From NCBI GenBank assembly GCA_963556695.1, contig CAUWAG010000013.1, forward strand, positions 1,178,001-1,242,000: 64,000 nucleotides of DNA, read 5' to 3'. The notes below the pieces were generated by a model, which worked only from the letters and a program-made list of their open reading frames with translations, was not told the origin of the DNA and searched no databases. The position numbers and the translations under genes are program-made. Source of the DNA: Anthostomella pinea (taxonomy: Eukaryota > Ascomycota > Sordariomycetes > Xylariales > Xylariaceae). Below, one piece after another: positions 53,227 to 64,000 of the stretch (positions within the stretch are counted from its first letter, which is position 1; each line of letters begins with the position of its first letter).

Positions 53227-56200
53227 CTACCGATCTTTGACCCTGTGTTGCATCTTTCGCATGGCGTCGCGGTGTGCTCCGGCGAGATCGCCCCGGCGCA
53301 TTCTTTCCTCAAAGGCGCGGTCTGACCGTTCTTTCTCCCATCGCTCTAGCTCCCTCCTCTGTGCCTCCTGCTCGCGTTGTGACAGCAGCATGTTGCGCTG
53401 CTGGTCGATGCTGCGCTGGACATCGTTGTTGCCGTTGAGGGGCCCGATGTTCCCAACCAAGGAAGCCATCGAGCCAAAGTGCTGCAGCGGTGTCTCGCGC
53501 CCATTGTTGCCAGATGGGGCCACTGGTGTGCCGGCTCGGAGCTCGGCAGCCACGGACTGCCGGAAGCTGGCCATTTGAGCCTCGCGTTGCAGCTGCGAGG
53601 GCAGCGTAGAGTGTCGCTGCGGTTGGTGCGAGTTGAAATGCGTACCATCGGCCCCGACCGGCTGCACAGGACTGGGACTTGGACTGGGACCCGGCGCCTG
53701 CGCAAAACTCATACTGCTGACTGGTCGAGCGTTGGCGGCGTTGGCGGCATTTGATCTGACTGAAAGCATGCTGCTCTGCCGCATCAATTCCTTGCGTTGG
53801 CTCAGCGGGAGATCATCAGGGTCCTGGCTAGTATAAGGCGAGGACATCGAGTATCTGAGGCTCGAATCTATTTGACTGACAGGCCTAGGTGGGACTTCTG
53901 AGCCTTCGGGTATTGGTGGTGCAAAGAGCATGGACTGTGACTTGCTGCGCAGGAACATTTCTCGCTTCCCGAGAAGGGTTTGTGGGCTCGAGTAGGAGAC
54001 GATGCCAGTAATCGAGGTCCGGCTTGCACGTCGTGGGTCGATACCTACTGGCGAAGGGGGACCCAAGCTGGGTGCAGAGTCACCTCTGTCCTCGAGCGGC
54101 GGTGATTGTCGGGTAGAGAGATCAGCAACACCATTCTCCTCCTGAATCGGTTGGATGTACTTGTCTGACGATAGCCTTCTGGCCTTCATGCGGGCGCTGT
54201 GACTCGTAGACAGAGGATTTGGTGACACAGCCTGGACAGGACTCGACCGAGCGCTGGAGTTAGGTGCCTCGTGGGGAGGAATCTGGAGAGCCGATAACGG
54301 ACCATTTGAGGAAGGTGGTTGGAGCGATGTTGTTGATGTAGAGCGATGTACCGGTGCGGCCACTGGTGGGACGTTCGACATTGACGAAGGAGACCTTTTG
54401 ATCGTTGGCGCAATGCCGGTCGCGGGCGTTTGTTGAAGCTCATCAACATTAACCGATACTGACGCTTCCTTCTCTTGTTCCACAACTTTCTGCTTTTCGG
54501 GATGTTCGTTGAGTTGTATATTCTCCGGTTCTGGCGCCTCTGCAACACTCAGGTGCTTTGCCCACTCATTGGTGCGGTATGACAATGCTACGCGGGATAG
54601 TCCGGAGGGAAGTCTATCCTTCGTAAGACTCCCGCTGCCTGACGCCACCGAGCGGGCAACGGATTTTTGATCTTTCGAGCCTTCAGAGCGAGCCTCAGTA
54701 CCTAACGTATCGGTGGGGTTGCCATTGTCGTGGCTGACTTCCGTCTTGCCAACGCCGTTCGTTGTACTGCTTCGCTTCGACTTGCTACCGGCTGACTCAC
54801 CCAAGGTAGATGAGTTCAGTATGTCCGTCGCAATGGTCTCAGCTGTGGAGTAAGGCCGAACGTCTAGATGCTTGCCATAGGTTGTGGGCTTAGACTGGGC
54901 GGTCGGTTCCCCTTTCGACGACGTGTCAGCAAACTCGGCCATGATCTCCCTCGACCACCGGGACTCGCCGCCTTTAGCATGGCCAACATGGTCACTTCCA
55001 TCCAGGCTCATACCGTCGACGGTCGCAGCCATCGATTCGGCATCAGAAGGTCTGCGTTTCTGCGAGACTAGGTCTTCGGTGCTCTCTCCCCCTTTTGGCA
55101 AGACTAACTCTCCACTCTTTCGCTTCGAGACTTGCGAAATATGGGAATGCTGGGAGAGACTGCGTAGAAGATTGCCCGATCCAACAGAAAGCCTGTTTGC
55201 CAGTGACCCTCGCGAAGCCCGCTTGTCCAAGGTCATAGACCGATCATCTTCGTCTGCAAAGGTCGCAAATGACGAACGATCGTCATCCCTATCCAGTTCA
55301 TCATCATGAATATCGGGTACTGTGAAGGGAAGTGGAGTGATCACAGGAGCCGACGTCCTGGAGTACCTCTGCGAATCTTGAGCTGATAGTGTCGATAGAG
55401 GCCGGGCTTCGCCGTCGCCACCAACCAACCACAACTTCTCATCAGCTTCGGGCATCGGAGTCCCTTCGTCATCCCCATCTTCTCCATCCTCTGGTGACAC
55501 TCGGATGATCACTTTGCTGTCCTTGCTTTTGTTCGCAACCATAAGGCCATTTGTAGTCTGTGACGGTATCTCGGGAGAAGTGGCCATGTCCGAAGCCGGG
55601 AGATTGGCCATCTCAATCGCACTTCCATTCGAGGAAACTCGTTGGACCGTAGTATGGCTGACTCGGTTTTTCTTCTCATTCTCCATGTCCCCAACCCCCG
55701 AGTCGCCGGTTCCTGTAGAGCTAGCCGGCGGTTGGTTGCCGTAAACCATTTCCCATTGGCGCCTTTCTCGTGCGTTGTCTTCCTCGATCTGACGTCCAAT
55801 GTTCTCCTCTTCTTCCTCGCGTTTCTTCTGCTCTTCCGCGCGCGCTTCGGCTCGCTTCGCCCGGTGCTCTTGAACAACCCTCCACAGCTTCAGTTGAGAT
55901 ATTACCCCTGCAACAGTGAGTACGACGATAACGGCGATCTCGACTCGGATGCCCTTGGTTAGCGGATATGTGTACACTCCAGCTGGGAATATCTGGTCGT
56001 TCACGTTCCATATGTACACCCAGAACTCCTTGAGCCCAGCTCGACTAAAACAGTCAATGCCCAAAACTGTGACTGTTGCACCTGCAAAAGACGTCAAGCC
56101 AATCAGGGCGTAAGGTCTGGTGTACCGGCTGAAGTAAAACGCAAAGCCGACCAAGGTAAATACTGTGATCAGAATGACCTTGCCAGAGGTCTCAGGGAGT

Positions 56201-56954
56201 AACCCACCCGCTCGGAGAGTGAGCAGCCACATGGCGAAACAGAAGCCGCCGAGGAGGCATCCCAAGCCTTCGGTAAGCTCCCTAAAGACGGTAGCAACTC
56301 CGCCGAGGATGAGTCCTGTGCAAACCGCAGCCACAACATATGCGCCCTGAATCGCATCTGAAATAGGTGGGACCAAAATGTACACAATAAGGACCGTCAC
56401 ACTCAGACTCGCGAGATAGGCCGTTGAGAAGAACGTGTGTAGCCATCCGTTTTTGATGCCGATCAGCGCGTAGACAATTCCGGTAATGATAAGAATCGCG
56501 CCAGAAACGCCCGCACCCGGTGTAAGTCGAGGTTCTAACGGCAATTGGCCATCTGCAATGGTTGCTGTGGGTTTAACGTTAGAGCCGCCACTCTCGGCTA
56601 AGAGCACATGGATATGGAGAACTTACGGCTGGTGACCTCGATGCTGTTGCCAGGATTGTTCCCATTAATGGCGGAAGGGATTGCGGTCTCCGAGACGACG
56701 CCCGTTGCACTGGTGGTAATGTCGATGGTAGACGGCGATTCGGCTGTGGTCTTGAGTGTCACTGAAACTTCCAGTGAGGTGGTTGTATGATCTCCTTCGC
56801 CATCTGTCGTCATCGTCGTCTTCGGAAGCTCTGTTGTCGCAGTTGGTGAATCATCTTGTCTTCGATGCGGCCTTAGCCGGACCCCAACCACCACTTCCAC
56901 ATACATGGCTAAGCAGAGCAGAGCCCATATGTGCGTCCAACTAGAGATCCTCAT
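53227..56954 (-). CDS. DUF4203 (TMEM198-type) seven-TM protein with long disordered tail
   Basis: Two exons on the minus strand: 56627-56954 and 53227-56564, intron 62 nt (GTAAGT...CAG, branch CTCTAAC), 1221 aa. The start at 56954 gives a signal peptide (residues 1-24, WALLCLAMYVEVVVG core). A Thr/Ser-rich extracellular stretch of about 85 residues follows, then about seven hydrophobic segments between residues 130 and 355 (GAILIITGIVYALIG, GAYVVAAVCTGLILGG, CLLGGFCFAMWLL, KVILITVFTLVGFAFY, IAVIVVLTVAGVI). That is the DUF4203/TMEM198 pattern. A charged coiled coil (about 355-400, EEQKKREEEEEN) and 800 disordered Ser/Pro-rich residues make a large cytoplasmic tail ending in another Arg/Glu helix. 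Function in fungi is unknown to me. The frame is intact. Confidence 0.85.
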
Positions 56955-59900
56955 CTTGATGCGGCAGCACGCCCGGGTATACCACCTATATAGCAAGCCG
57001 TCGATGTCGGCGAAACTCTATATCGGATGATGGCTTCAGCGCTTGTCACGAGGGATCATTCGCGGGGTAACGTCAACAACCAGAACACTAGCCACTTGAT
57101 TCGACGAGAGGATTCCGATCCAACGGCACCACGTGAAATCTAGAGATCTTGACAGGATAGGAGGCGTCGACTTGTGGCCCTAGACGACTAGCTGTGAGGC
57201 TGGGCGTTCATGTGACTGCCGCGCGTGACTCTCAAACCGCGCGATGGCGGCAAAGAGACGAGAAAGAAGAGGCCGTGGATGACGGTAGTCGATGTAGGCT
57301 GAAGTCTAGAATAAAAGAACTGGGATCTGAAGCAAGCCGCAGTCACTGACTGGGTTTGTATGTTGCTGGTAAACAGGTACGCAGATCAAACGATATCAGA
57401 TGCCGCTATCGAAGGAAGAGCCATCAGGCAGTCTCTGCGTTCATGCAGTGGAGCGTAGCATGAACCGTCGGACAGGCTGAGAGACTGGAGATCTATGGGG
57501 GGAGGCGAAGAATAAGAAAAGTCACGATTCACCTGGAACTCACAGCGCAGCAGCGGCTTGTAACTTGTAAGCGACATACGCCTGCGCCCTGAGGTCACCT
57601 TTCGAATTGGGTTTTCGCGCCCACCCGGACGATCTTGGCAGCGGCAGCTCCCCCGGAGCCATGCCTCTCTGGTGCTGGCCGGGCATTGACAAAACGGCTA
57701 GGCAGGCCGCGATGTGTGGTCAGTCTGATGCTCGGATGACGAACACAGCACCCGAATGGTCAATTGTGGTCGCGGGAGATTGGCAGAGACAGGTGGATGT
57801 GAGGCTAGAGACGTTGGGCTCGGCAAGAAAATGAGACGCACGCTCTTCCCGGCGCCCTTACTTCCGAATCAGGGAAGCCATGGTCCCATGTGGGATGTGA
57901 TTGGTGATGGGCTCACCCTCACACCTCTGTCTGCCCTGTCTGCCCCTGGTTCACCGGAGAGCTAGCTCAGGCGTCGTTTTAATCTCCTAGCGAGTCCTTC
58001 TCTTCGCCAACTGCCAGAGAGTCCTGGTCTGGTGCGAGGCTGCAAATCGGCAGTGTGCCGGGAGGCCCGGGAGAGGAGGATTTGTCGTCTCGACTCTCGA
58101 GAGTTCAGACACGAGAGACAATGCACGCGGCAGACAAGATCTGACAAAGTTCAGTCATCCCGTATCCAAAAACCCAATCTCGTCTAGGTTAGGATGAAAG
58201 CCGAAAGGAGAACTGCAAAGTTTCGAGAGCTTGCGGCGCCGGCGATCCGCATAAGTTAGTTCTCCTCACGATCTGTCATCTGGCAGAGCCTGGTTCGCTG
58301 ATCCTGTACGGCGCAAACGCGGTCGTAACGCGACGGTGCGACGGTTCGGGCAGGGTTGCGTCCATCTATCTTCTCATCCCACCCGACAGGAACCATTATA
58401 CCATACCAGCACCAACCCGTAGAGAAACAGACTGGCACAGCAGATCGTACCTGAACACAACGGCGTGCTCGTTTCGGGCTGATCGTAGCCAATTGATGAT
58501 CAACAACTCACCGAACGACCCAAGAACTGACGACATCTCACTCGGTGCTCAGGAGTATTGGAAGATCACTCACCGGTCTGCCGGTGCGCGCGGTGTTCTG
58601 GAATCACAGTGATGGTCCATGCAGCGACGCGGCGAAGAATATCGGCTGCAATATTGAAATTAGAAGTCCCCACCCAAACCACAGAACCGTGCAAAAGAAA
58701 AACGCTGCAAGTCCAAGCGCCTCGCCGTTCGTCCCGCCGCCAGCATCGTATTTTGACTTTTCGTACGTACGTACACAGTAGAGGAGGGTGACATCCCATA
58801 TCTCGCATGCAGATGCTCCTCTTGAACGATGGAATGGTGTTCATCAACTTCAGGTACGATCGAAATTGGATGCTGCGTAAGGTCAGGTAAGCTTCCGGTA
58901 CCAACGTTTGCATCGTCGGGTTTTCCAATAGTTCAATGCGTGCCCCCTCGTAAATGCGCAAGCAGTGCGACGCCGGAACCTCACAGCGAATACGTTTCGC
59001 TGGGCCCAAAGTTTGCCTATCCCGAGTGCGACACGGCCACGAAAAGGGGACGACGCATCCCGCGTTCCAGTTCCCGGGTGTCTGTCTTCTACTGTCGTGA
59101 CTGTCGCCCCATCTACATCGCATTTCTGGAGGGTGTGCCGGTTCTTGCAGTCACTAGACTGGAGCTGGCCCCGCTGGCGCTTCGAAGCTGAAAGCTGGTG
59201 TGAAAGAATTCTGGAAGAGTCTTCACCATCAAATTTCCGACTCGTCCTTTGTCGCGATCGCTGTGGTTCGTTGGCCCCACACGGCAATGGAGTCGATGGA
59301 CGAATTCAAATTCCCCCAGCTGCTCCCCACCCCAGCTAGAGCCGCCACTACCGGTAGCCTCGGAACCGTCAAGAACGCTAACAGCCACCCCTGTGTCTAG
59401 AAATTTCAAATTGCGTATGGACGGCGCGCTGTCAGCCTCTGCCGTCATGAGCCTGGTCATGAAGCCGTCGCAAAATAACATGTCTTCAAGACTAAAAACC
59501 AGTGCGAACCTTAATAAAGAACTATGACGCTAGCTGTGGACAAGCTGGAAGATTCAACATTGTCTGTGGCAACTCTAGTCGAGGGAACGCGTCTTTCAAT
59601 CGCGAAAAGCGCGTTAACATATTTCGAAGGTCGGACGGAGATGGCGCTGCTATTGTCGGCCATGAGCTTGGCCTCTGCCAGCACAATGAGACTCGTTTGC
59701 CGAAACACGATAAGTCTGGTACAAAGACAATGCGGATGTTGAGGGAAACCCTCAATATGAATCTAGGATCGATGTTTGTTCGTGTATCGCGTTCCAGCTA
59801 CAATCTGTCTCGGGGTGTGTTACTAAGCAGAGACCTCGAACCCCTTTTGTTACCCCTTTTGCGCCCCCCGTCGTGTGGGTAGCCACCTCTAAACATGTAC

Positions 59901-60023
59901 TCCGTAACACTGATTGCCAGTCGCCGCCTCCCCAAACCTTGTGGTATCTTGATCCCCTATTCCGTAGTATCGTAACAAGTCGTTGTACACACGGTTCGCA
60001 AACACCCATCTGCTATCCCACAC
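56955..60023. other. 3 kb upstream of the DUF4203 gene, no convincing gene
   Basis: Normal GC. Frames of 100-185 codons overlap on both strands at 58545-59500, but none carries a known domain and neither strand is clearly favoured. It could hold a long promoter, a leader with introns or an orphan gene. Confidence 0.4.
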
Positions 60024-61514
60024 TCATCTCCTAGCCACTCGCGTAGGCACTCGATCAGTGCTGTTCCGGCCCTGGGCTGGCAGCTTCCCATTCCGTGCGT
60101 TCCTCTGCGCCTTGTCGGGTCTGCTTTTGGGAGTGAACAGGGCCGTCGCTGTTCTGAGCGGAAATGTGAAGACCGCCATTACTGCCTGCACGGGTAACAT
60201 GACGACCGTGACCGTCGTCTCCATCATCCAGGTGGTCAACCCCCACTGCGCATTGCTATTCTTGGCCGCAACAGCCGCGAGCGCAATGGCGTCGTTCAGC
60301 CGACATTCCACATATTCGATTCGGTTGTCTGTTTGGCAGGCCAGGACTGTCATTTTCTTCTCATATCGACGCATGGCTCGGTTCATGGCGTCGAGTTCCG
60401 GCTGAATCGTGCTGCGCACCTCGCGACCCACCGCTGTCGCTATCACCTTCTGGGAAACGTCGGGCTGCGCAGAGCCGTTTACTGTCGGCTGTTGAGAACT
60501 TGAATGAGCCTCGAGTTCGTCCAGTCTCCCAAGCAGTGTCTCGAACTGCTCATGTGTGACGGACTGTTCTGTGTGTGGATTCCGTGCTAGGACGCGCTGG
60601 ACTCGCAGGGCGCGGTTCTGGATCATGCTCATCAGATGTGAAACAGGACGGACCTCGGCGGCACAGAGAAAAATCATTAGATTGTAGTTGGACACCAAGC
60701 CTTCGGATGGTCGCGACAGTTGCCCGCGAATAGTATGCAATAGGTAGGCACCAAGCATGGGAAAGACGAAGCACCATGTCAGAGCCAATACTTCGTGAAA
60801 GTAGAGTTCACTGATAGCGGCCCTTTTCCGCGCCTCCCATTGTTTCTCCGGGCGTGGAGACTCGCTCAAAGGACTTTCAGTGTCCTTCTGCTTCTCAACC
60901 TCTTCCGGAACATTTTCGAGGGCCGTGGTCGCAGACAGGGTTGGTGATGGCTCGGCTTCGCTGTCAGACTCAAAGACCGACTCGGTCATGATCTGGTCTT
61001 TAACAATGCGGACCTGCTGTGCTGTGTGATACCAATCCCATGGCTGCGTAACGGACCAGTGTAGGAATACAGCGGCCAAGCTGAGCAGTATCAAGTCGGT
61101 GAGGAAGGCGCTGCCGTTCTCGAAGAGCATGCCAGCCACGGCGGGCAACAAGGCGAGCGTGAGCGGAATGTAGACATATGGCGACTTGGTCAGCTCCTTG
61201 GAGTGTGGGCGAGAGGGGTTGAAGAATTCATCCGCGCTTGTGTCGAGGTCTCGCCTGACTTCGTGCGGGCTGAAGTCTGAGTAGTTGGAGCTTTGTCTTC
61301 GAAAGTCTACGAAGGTAGTCTCGGCAGAGGGCGAGGCAGTATTGACAGTGGGACGTTGGCGTAGGTGACCGGTCTGGCTCATAGTCGCAGCTTTACGCAG
61401 CCCCGGCAGGCCCGGAGCTGGCGGCGAGTAGCCGGTCGAAGTCGAAGCGCGGCGGGCCGTGTTGGCCGTGTTGGCCGTTGCTGTCGAAACGGAAGCATAG
61501 CTCTCTTCGGCCAT
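60024..61514 (-). CDS. Membrane protein of unknown function (496 aa)
   Basis: Single exon. I do not recognise a named domain. The N-terminal 105 residues are Ser/Thr-rich and disordered. Hydrophobic segments lie at about 111-131, 135-153, 240-262, 273-292 and 428-455. The motif WDWYHTAQQVRIVKDQIMTE follows the second. An acidic/Pro loop (about 180-225) separates it from EVLALTWCFVFPMLGAYLLH. A helical, probably coiled-coil stretch (about 370-420, MRRYEKKMTVLACQTDNRIE) precedes the last hydrophobic segment, and the tail is basic. A long intact frame with structured layout makes it a real gene; an endomembrane location is only a guess. Confidence 0.8.
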   Translation of the reverse strand: MAEESYASVSTATANTANTARRASTSTGYSPPAPGLPGLRKAATMSQTGHLRQRPTVNTASPSAETTFVDFRRQSSNYSDFSPHEVRRDLDTSADEFFNPSRPHSKELTKSPYVYIPLTLALLPAVAGMLFENGSAFLTDLILLSLAAVFLHWSVTQPWDWYHTAQQVRIVKDQIMTESVFESDSEAEPSPTLSATTALENVPEEVEKQKDTESPLSESPRPEKQWEARKRAAISELYFHEVLALTWCFVFPMLGAYLLHTIRGQLSRPSEGLVSNYNLMIFLCAAEVRPVSHLMSMIQNRALRVQRVLARNPHTEQSVTHEQFETLLGRLDELEAHSSSQQPTVNGSAQPDVSQKVIATAVGREVRSTIQPELDAMNRAMRRYEKKMTVLACQTDNRIEYVECRLNDAIALAAVAAKNSNAQWGLTTWMMETTVTVVMLPVQAVMAVFTFPLRTATALFTPKSRPDKAQRNARNGKLPAQGRNSTDRVPTRVARR

Positions 61515-64000
61515 GGTTGGTCAATGGGACCCGAAGAAGGGCGGCATGGGAACAGCACCCTTGTTGCAGAGGCCTGTCCGGCCTGTCTTGTCTCCCCGAC
61601 AAGCTCGATACAATTCCTCAGGCTGGGAGAGAATGCCGAACCTGCTCTGGCTCTGCAGAGGGGACTGCAGTTGCTCCAGAAATGGATGACGGAAGAGGCC
61701 CCTATGGGGGAGCGATCAGGTGGGACGCGTCGGCAGGGATGAAAGTCGCCAGTTCGGGGAGCTTCTCCAGATTCTCGATGCCGGGCTGTTAGGGCTGTTA
61801 CGTCACCCTTGCAAGTTGAACGTGGCGGGGCGATGGGGTCACAACTTACAAGCCGAGTCGCCGCTATGGAACGCTCATGCAACTGGCAAAAGTCTGGCTG
61901 ACCAATGACTGGCTGACTGGCTGACTGGCCATGAAACCGTCAATCGATTAATAATTTCTACCTTCAAATGCAGCTGGAGGTGCTCACAAGTCGCAGATGA
62001 TGACGACTTCATTCTGCACTGACGCCGAATCCCACTCTCGAGACGAGTTTACGTTTGGCTTCAAAAGTCGAAGCAGACGGCAACACGTACCTTAGGTCCT
62101 TAGGTAGGTAGGTACCTGATCTACATGATGTGTGCATGCTACATGTAGCATCAATCAACATTTCGGGTTGCCGTCTCGAGCATACCAGGTATTAAGCTTT
62201 GGATGTCTGAGCACTTGACACTCATTGCACCGGGACCTTCCAAGGTTGATATGGTGTTTCAGGTCATGTTGCTCGGATTTCATGACCATGACTCGTTCGT
62301 CACCATTCCGGAGCCTGTGTTCGTTTGTCTGTCACAATGGCCAGGCGTTCCTGGAATCTGAGGGGCCTCAATGTTGAACGTGTAATATCCCCTGCGTCGA
62401 GACCCCACCAGATACCACATCAGCTGAAGGCACAGCTTGGCGATAGGTCGAAATAACTTTTAAATGAGGAAGAAGTTCCCCCACCCAAGGGCCAAAGGCA
62501 GGATGGGTGCGGTGGACACAATTTGAAAAACCCACTACGTTCCATGGCTACGATGCTCTTGGGCAATGCCTAAAACGCACCAGGATCTCAATGCGTCCTC
62601 GACCACCTGATCTTATGGCTGTTCTCAGTGTTCTGAGGAAGGTTGGGAGGCAAAGCGGTGGAGATGTTGCCGTGCTCCGTGACCTCCGTCACAATTATTT
62701 GCAGCACTGACCTGATCAGAGCACACCATCATCACACATGATTTGTAGCGGCGCTTGTGCCAGCCACGCTGGATCATGCGGCGGATGGATCCTAGCAGCG
62801 CCGCGAAGAGCTGAATTTGTCGCGTCGTCGACCAACGCAGGAGAGGCTGGCATGCCATTGACAAGCCGAGAATGGCTGATGAATGAGCAGTGAGCACAGC
62901 GCCAGCCTGCCTGGAATGTGTTATGTGACGAATGGGGCCAAACTTGGCATCATCGCAAGGCTGTCGACGCTCCACTCTGGCCCATTCGTTCGGGTCCCGG
63001 CGTCTGCGTGTCTGATATGATCCCAGTCAAGAGCCGTGGCACCGGCAAAGGGTCTGGGGGTTACGGGGAAACCCCTGAATAGCCTCAGGCGGTGGGCACT
63101 CTAGCTGAGCTGTGCGTTGGTATGCAACGCCAGAATAGAAAAGAAATTCTGCCGCACAATATGAACAATCTAATTATTTAAAGCATTGACCTACATAGGA
63201 CGGTGAGGCCGTGGATGACGAAACACCTCGCCCTGGTCGTATATATGTGTTGGAGGGCTGGCCATCTCATCTTGTTGGTGTGATTGATCTCTAATTGACC
63301 TCACACCAACCAACCGTGATCGGAATCTGTCTCCCACCCACTCGCGCTCTGGAATGTGCACTACACATTCAAAAACAGCGCTCATCATTTAAATAACCTG
63401 CGAGAGCCACGCCGACAACAGAGCGACAACGCGATACTTTGACTGTGCAGCGCGGCCGGCATTTCCAGTACCTTGCATACCGACGACATACAAACGGAAA
63501 CGAGCGTCAAGAACTCCAACGGAGTCAACACAAGGTGTCCGTTGCATGGGGTTGGTCAAGAAGTAAAACGGTGAGACGGTTTGGAAGTGAATCGTCTTGA
63601 TCGCAAGCGCAATCGCAATTCGCATCGCAAGTAGTGGCCTCACTGGCGCGTCAAAGACCTCAAAGGTTCCATTCGGCTGTCGAATCCATGCACTTATTGC
63701 GATAGATGCAATAATACGACACTCGCAACACTTGCCACAGGCAGACGCCACCTGGCTGGGCCCGGCAGTTCTTGGCAGCAATGTCCCTGCTGGGTAATCT
63801 GAGCTCGGCTAACTTCATCTCGACCAATCGCCATCCTGCACCTCTCGATCCCCTGAAAGACGACGACGATACTTTCCAGTCACGAACCTTGGAGCCGTCG
63901 TTAGTAGCGGTGGAATTGGCACTCGAGCCTCCGAACTGTCATTTCTATCACCGGCACGCAAGTGTGACCTGGGCGGCTCGATTACAGTCCCGTCGACAAC
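61515..64000. other. Right end of the window, no supportable gene
   Basis: Promoter side of the 496-aa gene and 2 kb beyond. The longest frames (61379-61882 minus, and 63389-63781 minus with 130 codons) show no domain and no splice support. A gene starting or ending outside the window cannot be excluded. Confidence 0.4.

Noticed and set aside
58545..59500. Overlapping frames of 100-185 codons on both strands
   Set aside because: Neither strand is favoured, no family features, and the frames mirror each other as in random GC-balanced DNA.
63389..63781. 130-codon minus-strand frame near the right edge
   Set aside because: No recognisable domain, no splice partner found, and no clear codon preference; could be real but I cannot support it.

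Overview
The window comes from a filamentous ascomycete (Pezizomycotina, most likely a Sordariomycetes-like genome; I cannot name the species). The evidence is intron-rich genes with short 45-160 nt GT...AG introns, fungal gene content (SKP1, ARL1, RPL39, a peroxisomal catalase, a Ste3-type pheromone receptor, NmrA-like and APH-like families), about 50-55% GC gene-rich DNA alternating with very AT-rich gene-free DNA, and retroelements carrying one-directional C->T/G->A decay typical of repeat-induced point mutation (RIP).

Layout. 1-17.5 kb is a gene-rich arm. It holds a possible gene fragment at the left edge, a roughly 2000-residue SNF2/ATRX-like remodeller (minus), glutathione synthetase (plus, 4 exons), an NmrA-like NAD(P)-binding protein (plus, 5 exons), two unrecognised plus-strand genes and the mitochondrial ssDNA-binding protein RIM1 (minus, 3 exons). 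17.9-26.4 kb is a transposon block: a truncated Ty3/gypsy relic with inverted ends, directly abutted by a RIP-damaged Ty1/copia element with 149-bp LTRs. 27.7-35.6 kb is a degraded, rearranged stretch. It has an APH-family kinase pseudogene with three lesions and a minisatellite tail, an acidic KRGRD-type protein with a one-base frame break, the STE3 pheromone receptor, and a second, truncated copy of the acidic gene's 3' end joined to a copy of the STE3 upstream region. 35.9-43.1 kb is a housekeeping block: peroxisomal catalase, ARL1, RPL39 (51 aa, 3 exons) and SKP1. 44.2-52.2 kb is an AT-rich RIP-type island without genes. It holds four solo LTRs from different families (three with clear or good 5-bp target duplications, one in an AT repeat), a heavily mutated sister copy of one of them, and simple repeats. 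53.2-61.5 kb carries two large membrane proteins (DUF4203 type, and an unknown 496-aa protein), separated by 3 kb without a convincing gene. 61.5-64 kb shows nothing I can support.

The genes are mostly unrelated housekeeping functions and not an operon or an obvious secondary-metabolite cluster. Glutathione synthetase and catalase both serve oxidative-stress defence but lie 26 kb apart. The most notable structures are (i) the internally deleted duplication that couples the 3' end of the acidic gene to STE3 upstream DNA carrying a 76-99 bp inverted-repeat element, (ii) a natural RIP before/after pair of LTRs 1 kb apart, and (iii) the gypsy relic with 39-bp inverted termini and a fold-back end. 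Three otherwise intact-looking genes have single-base homopolymer frame breaks, so either young pseudogenes or assembly indels must be considered.
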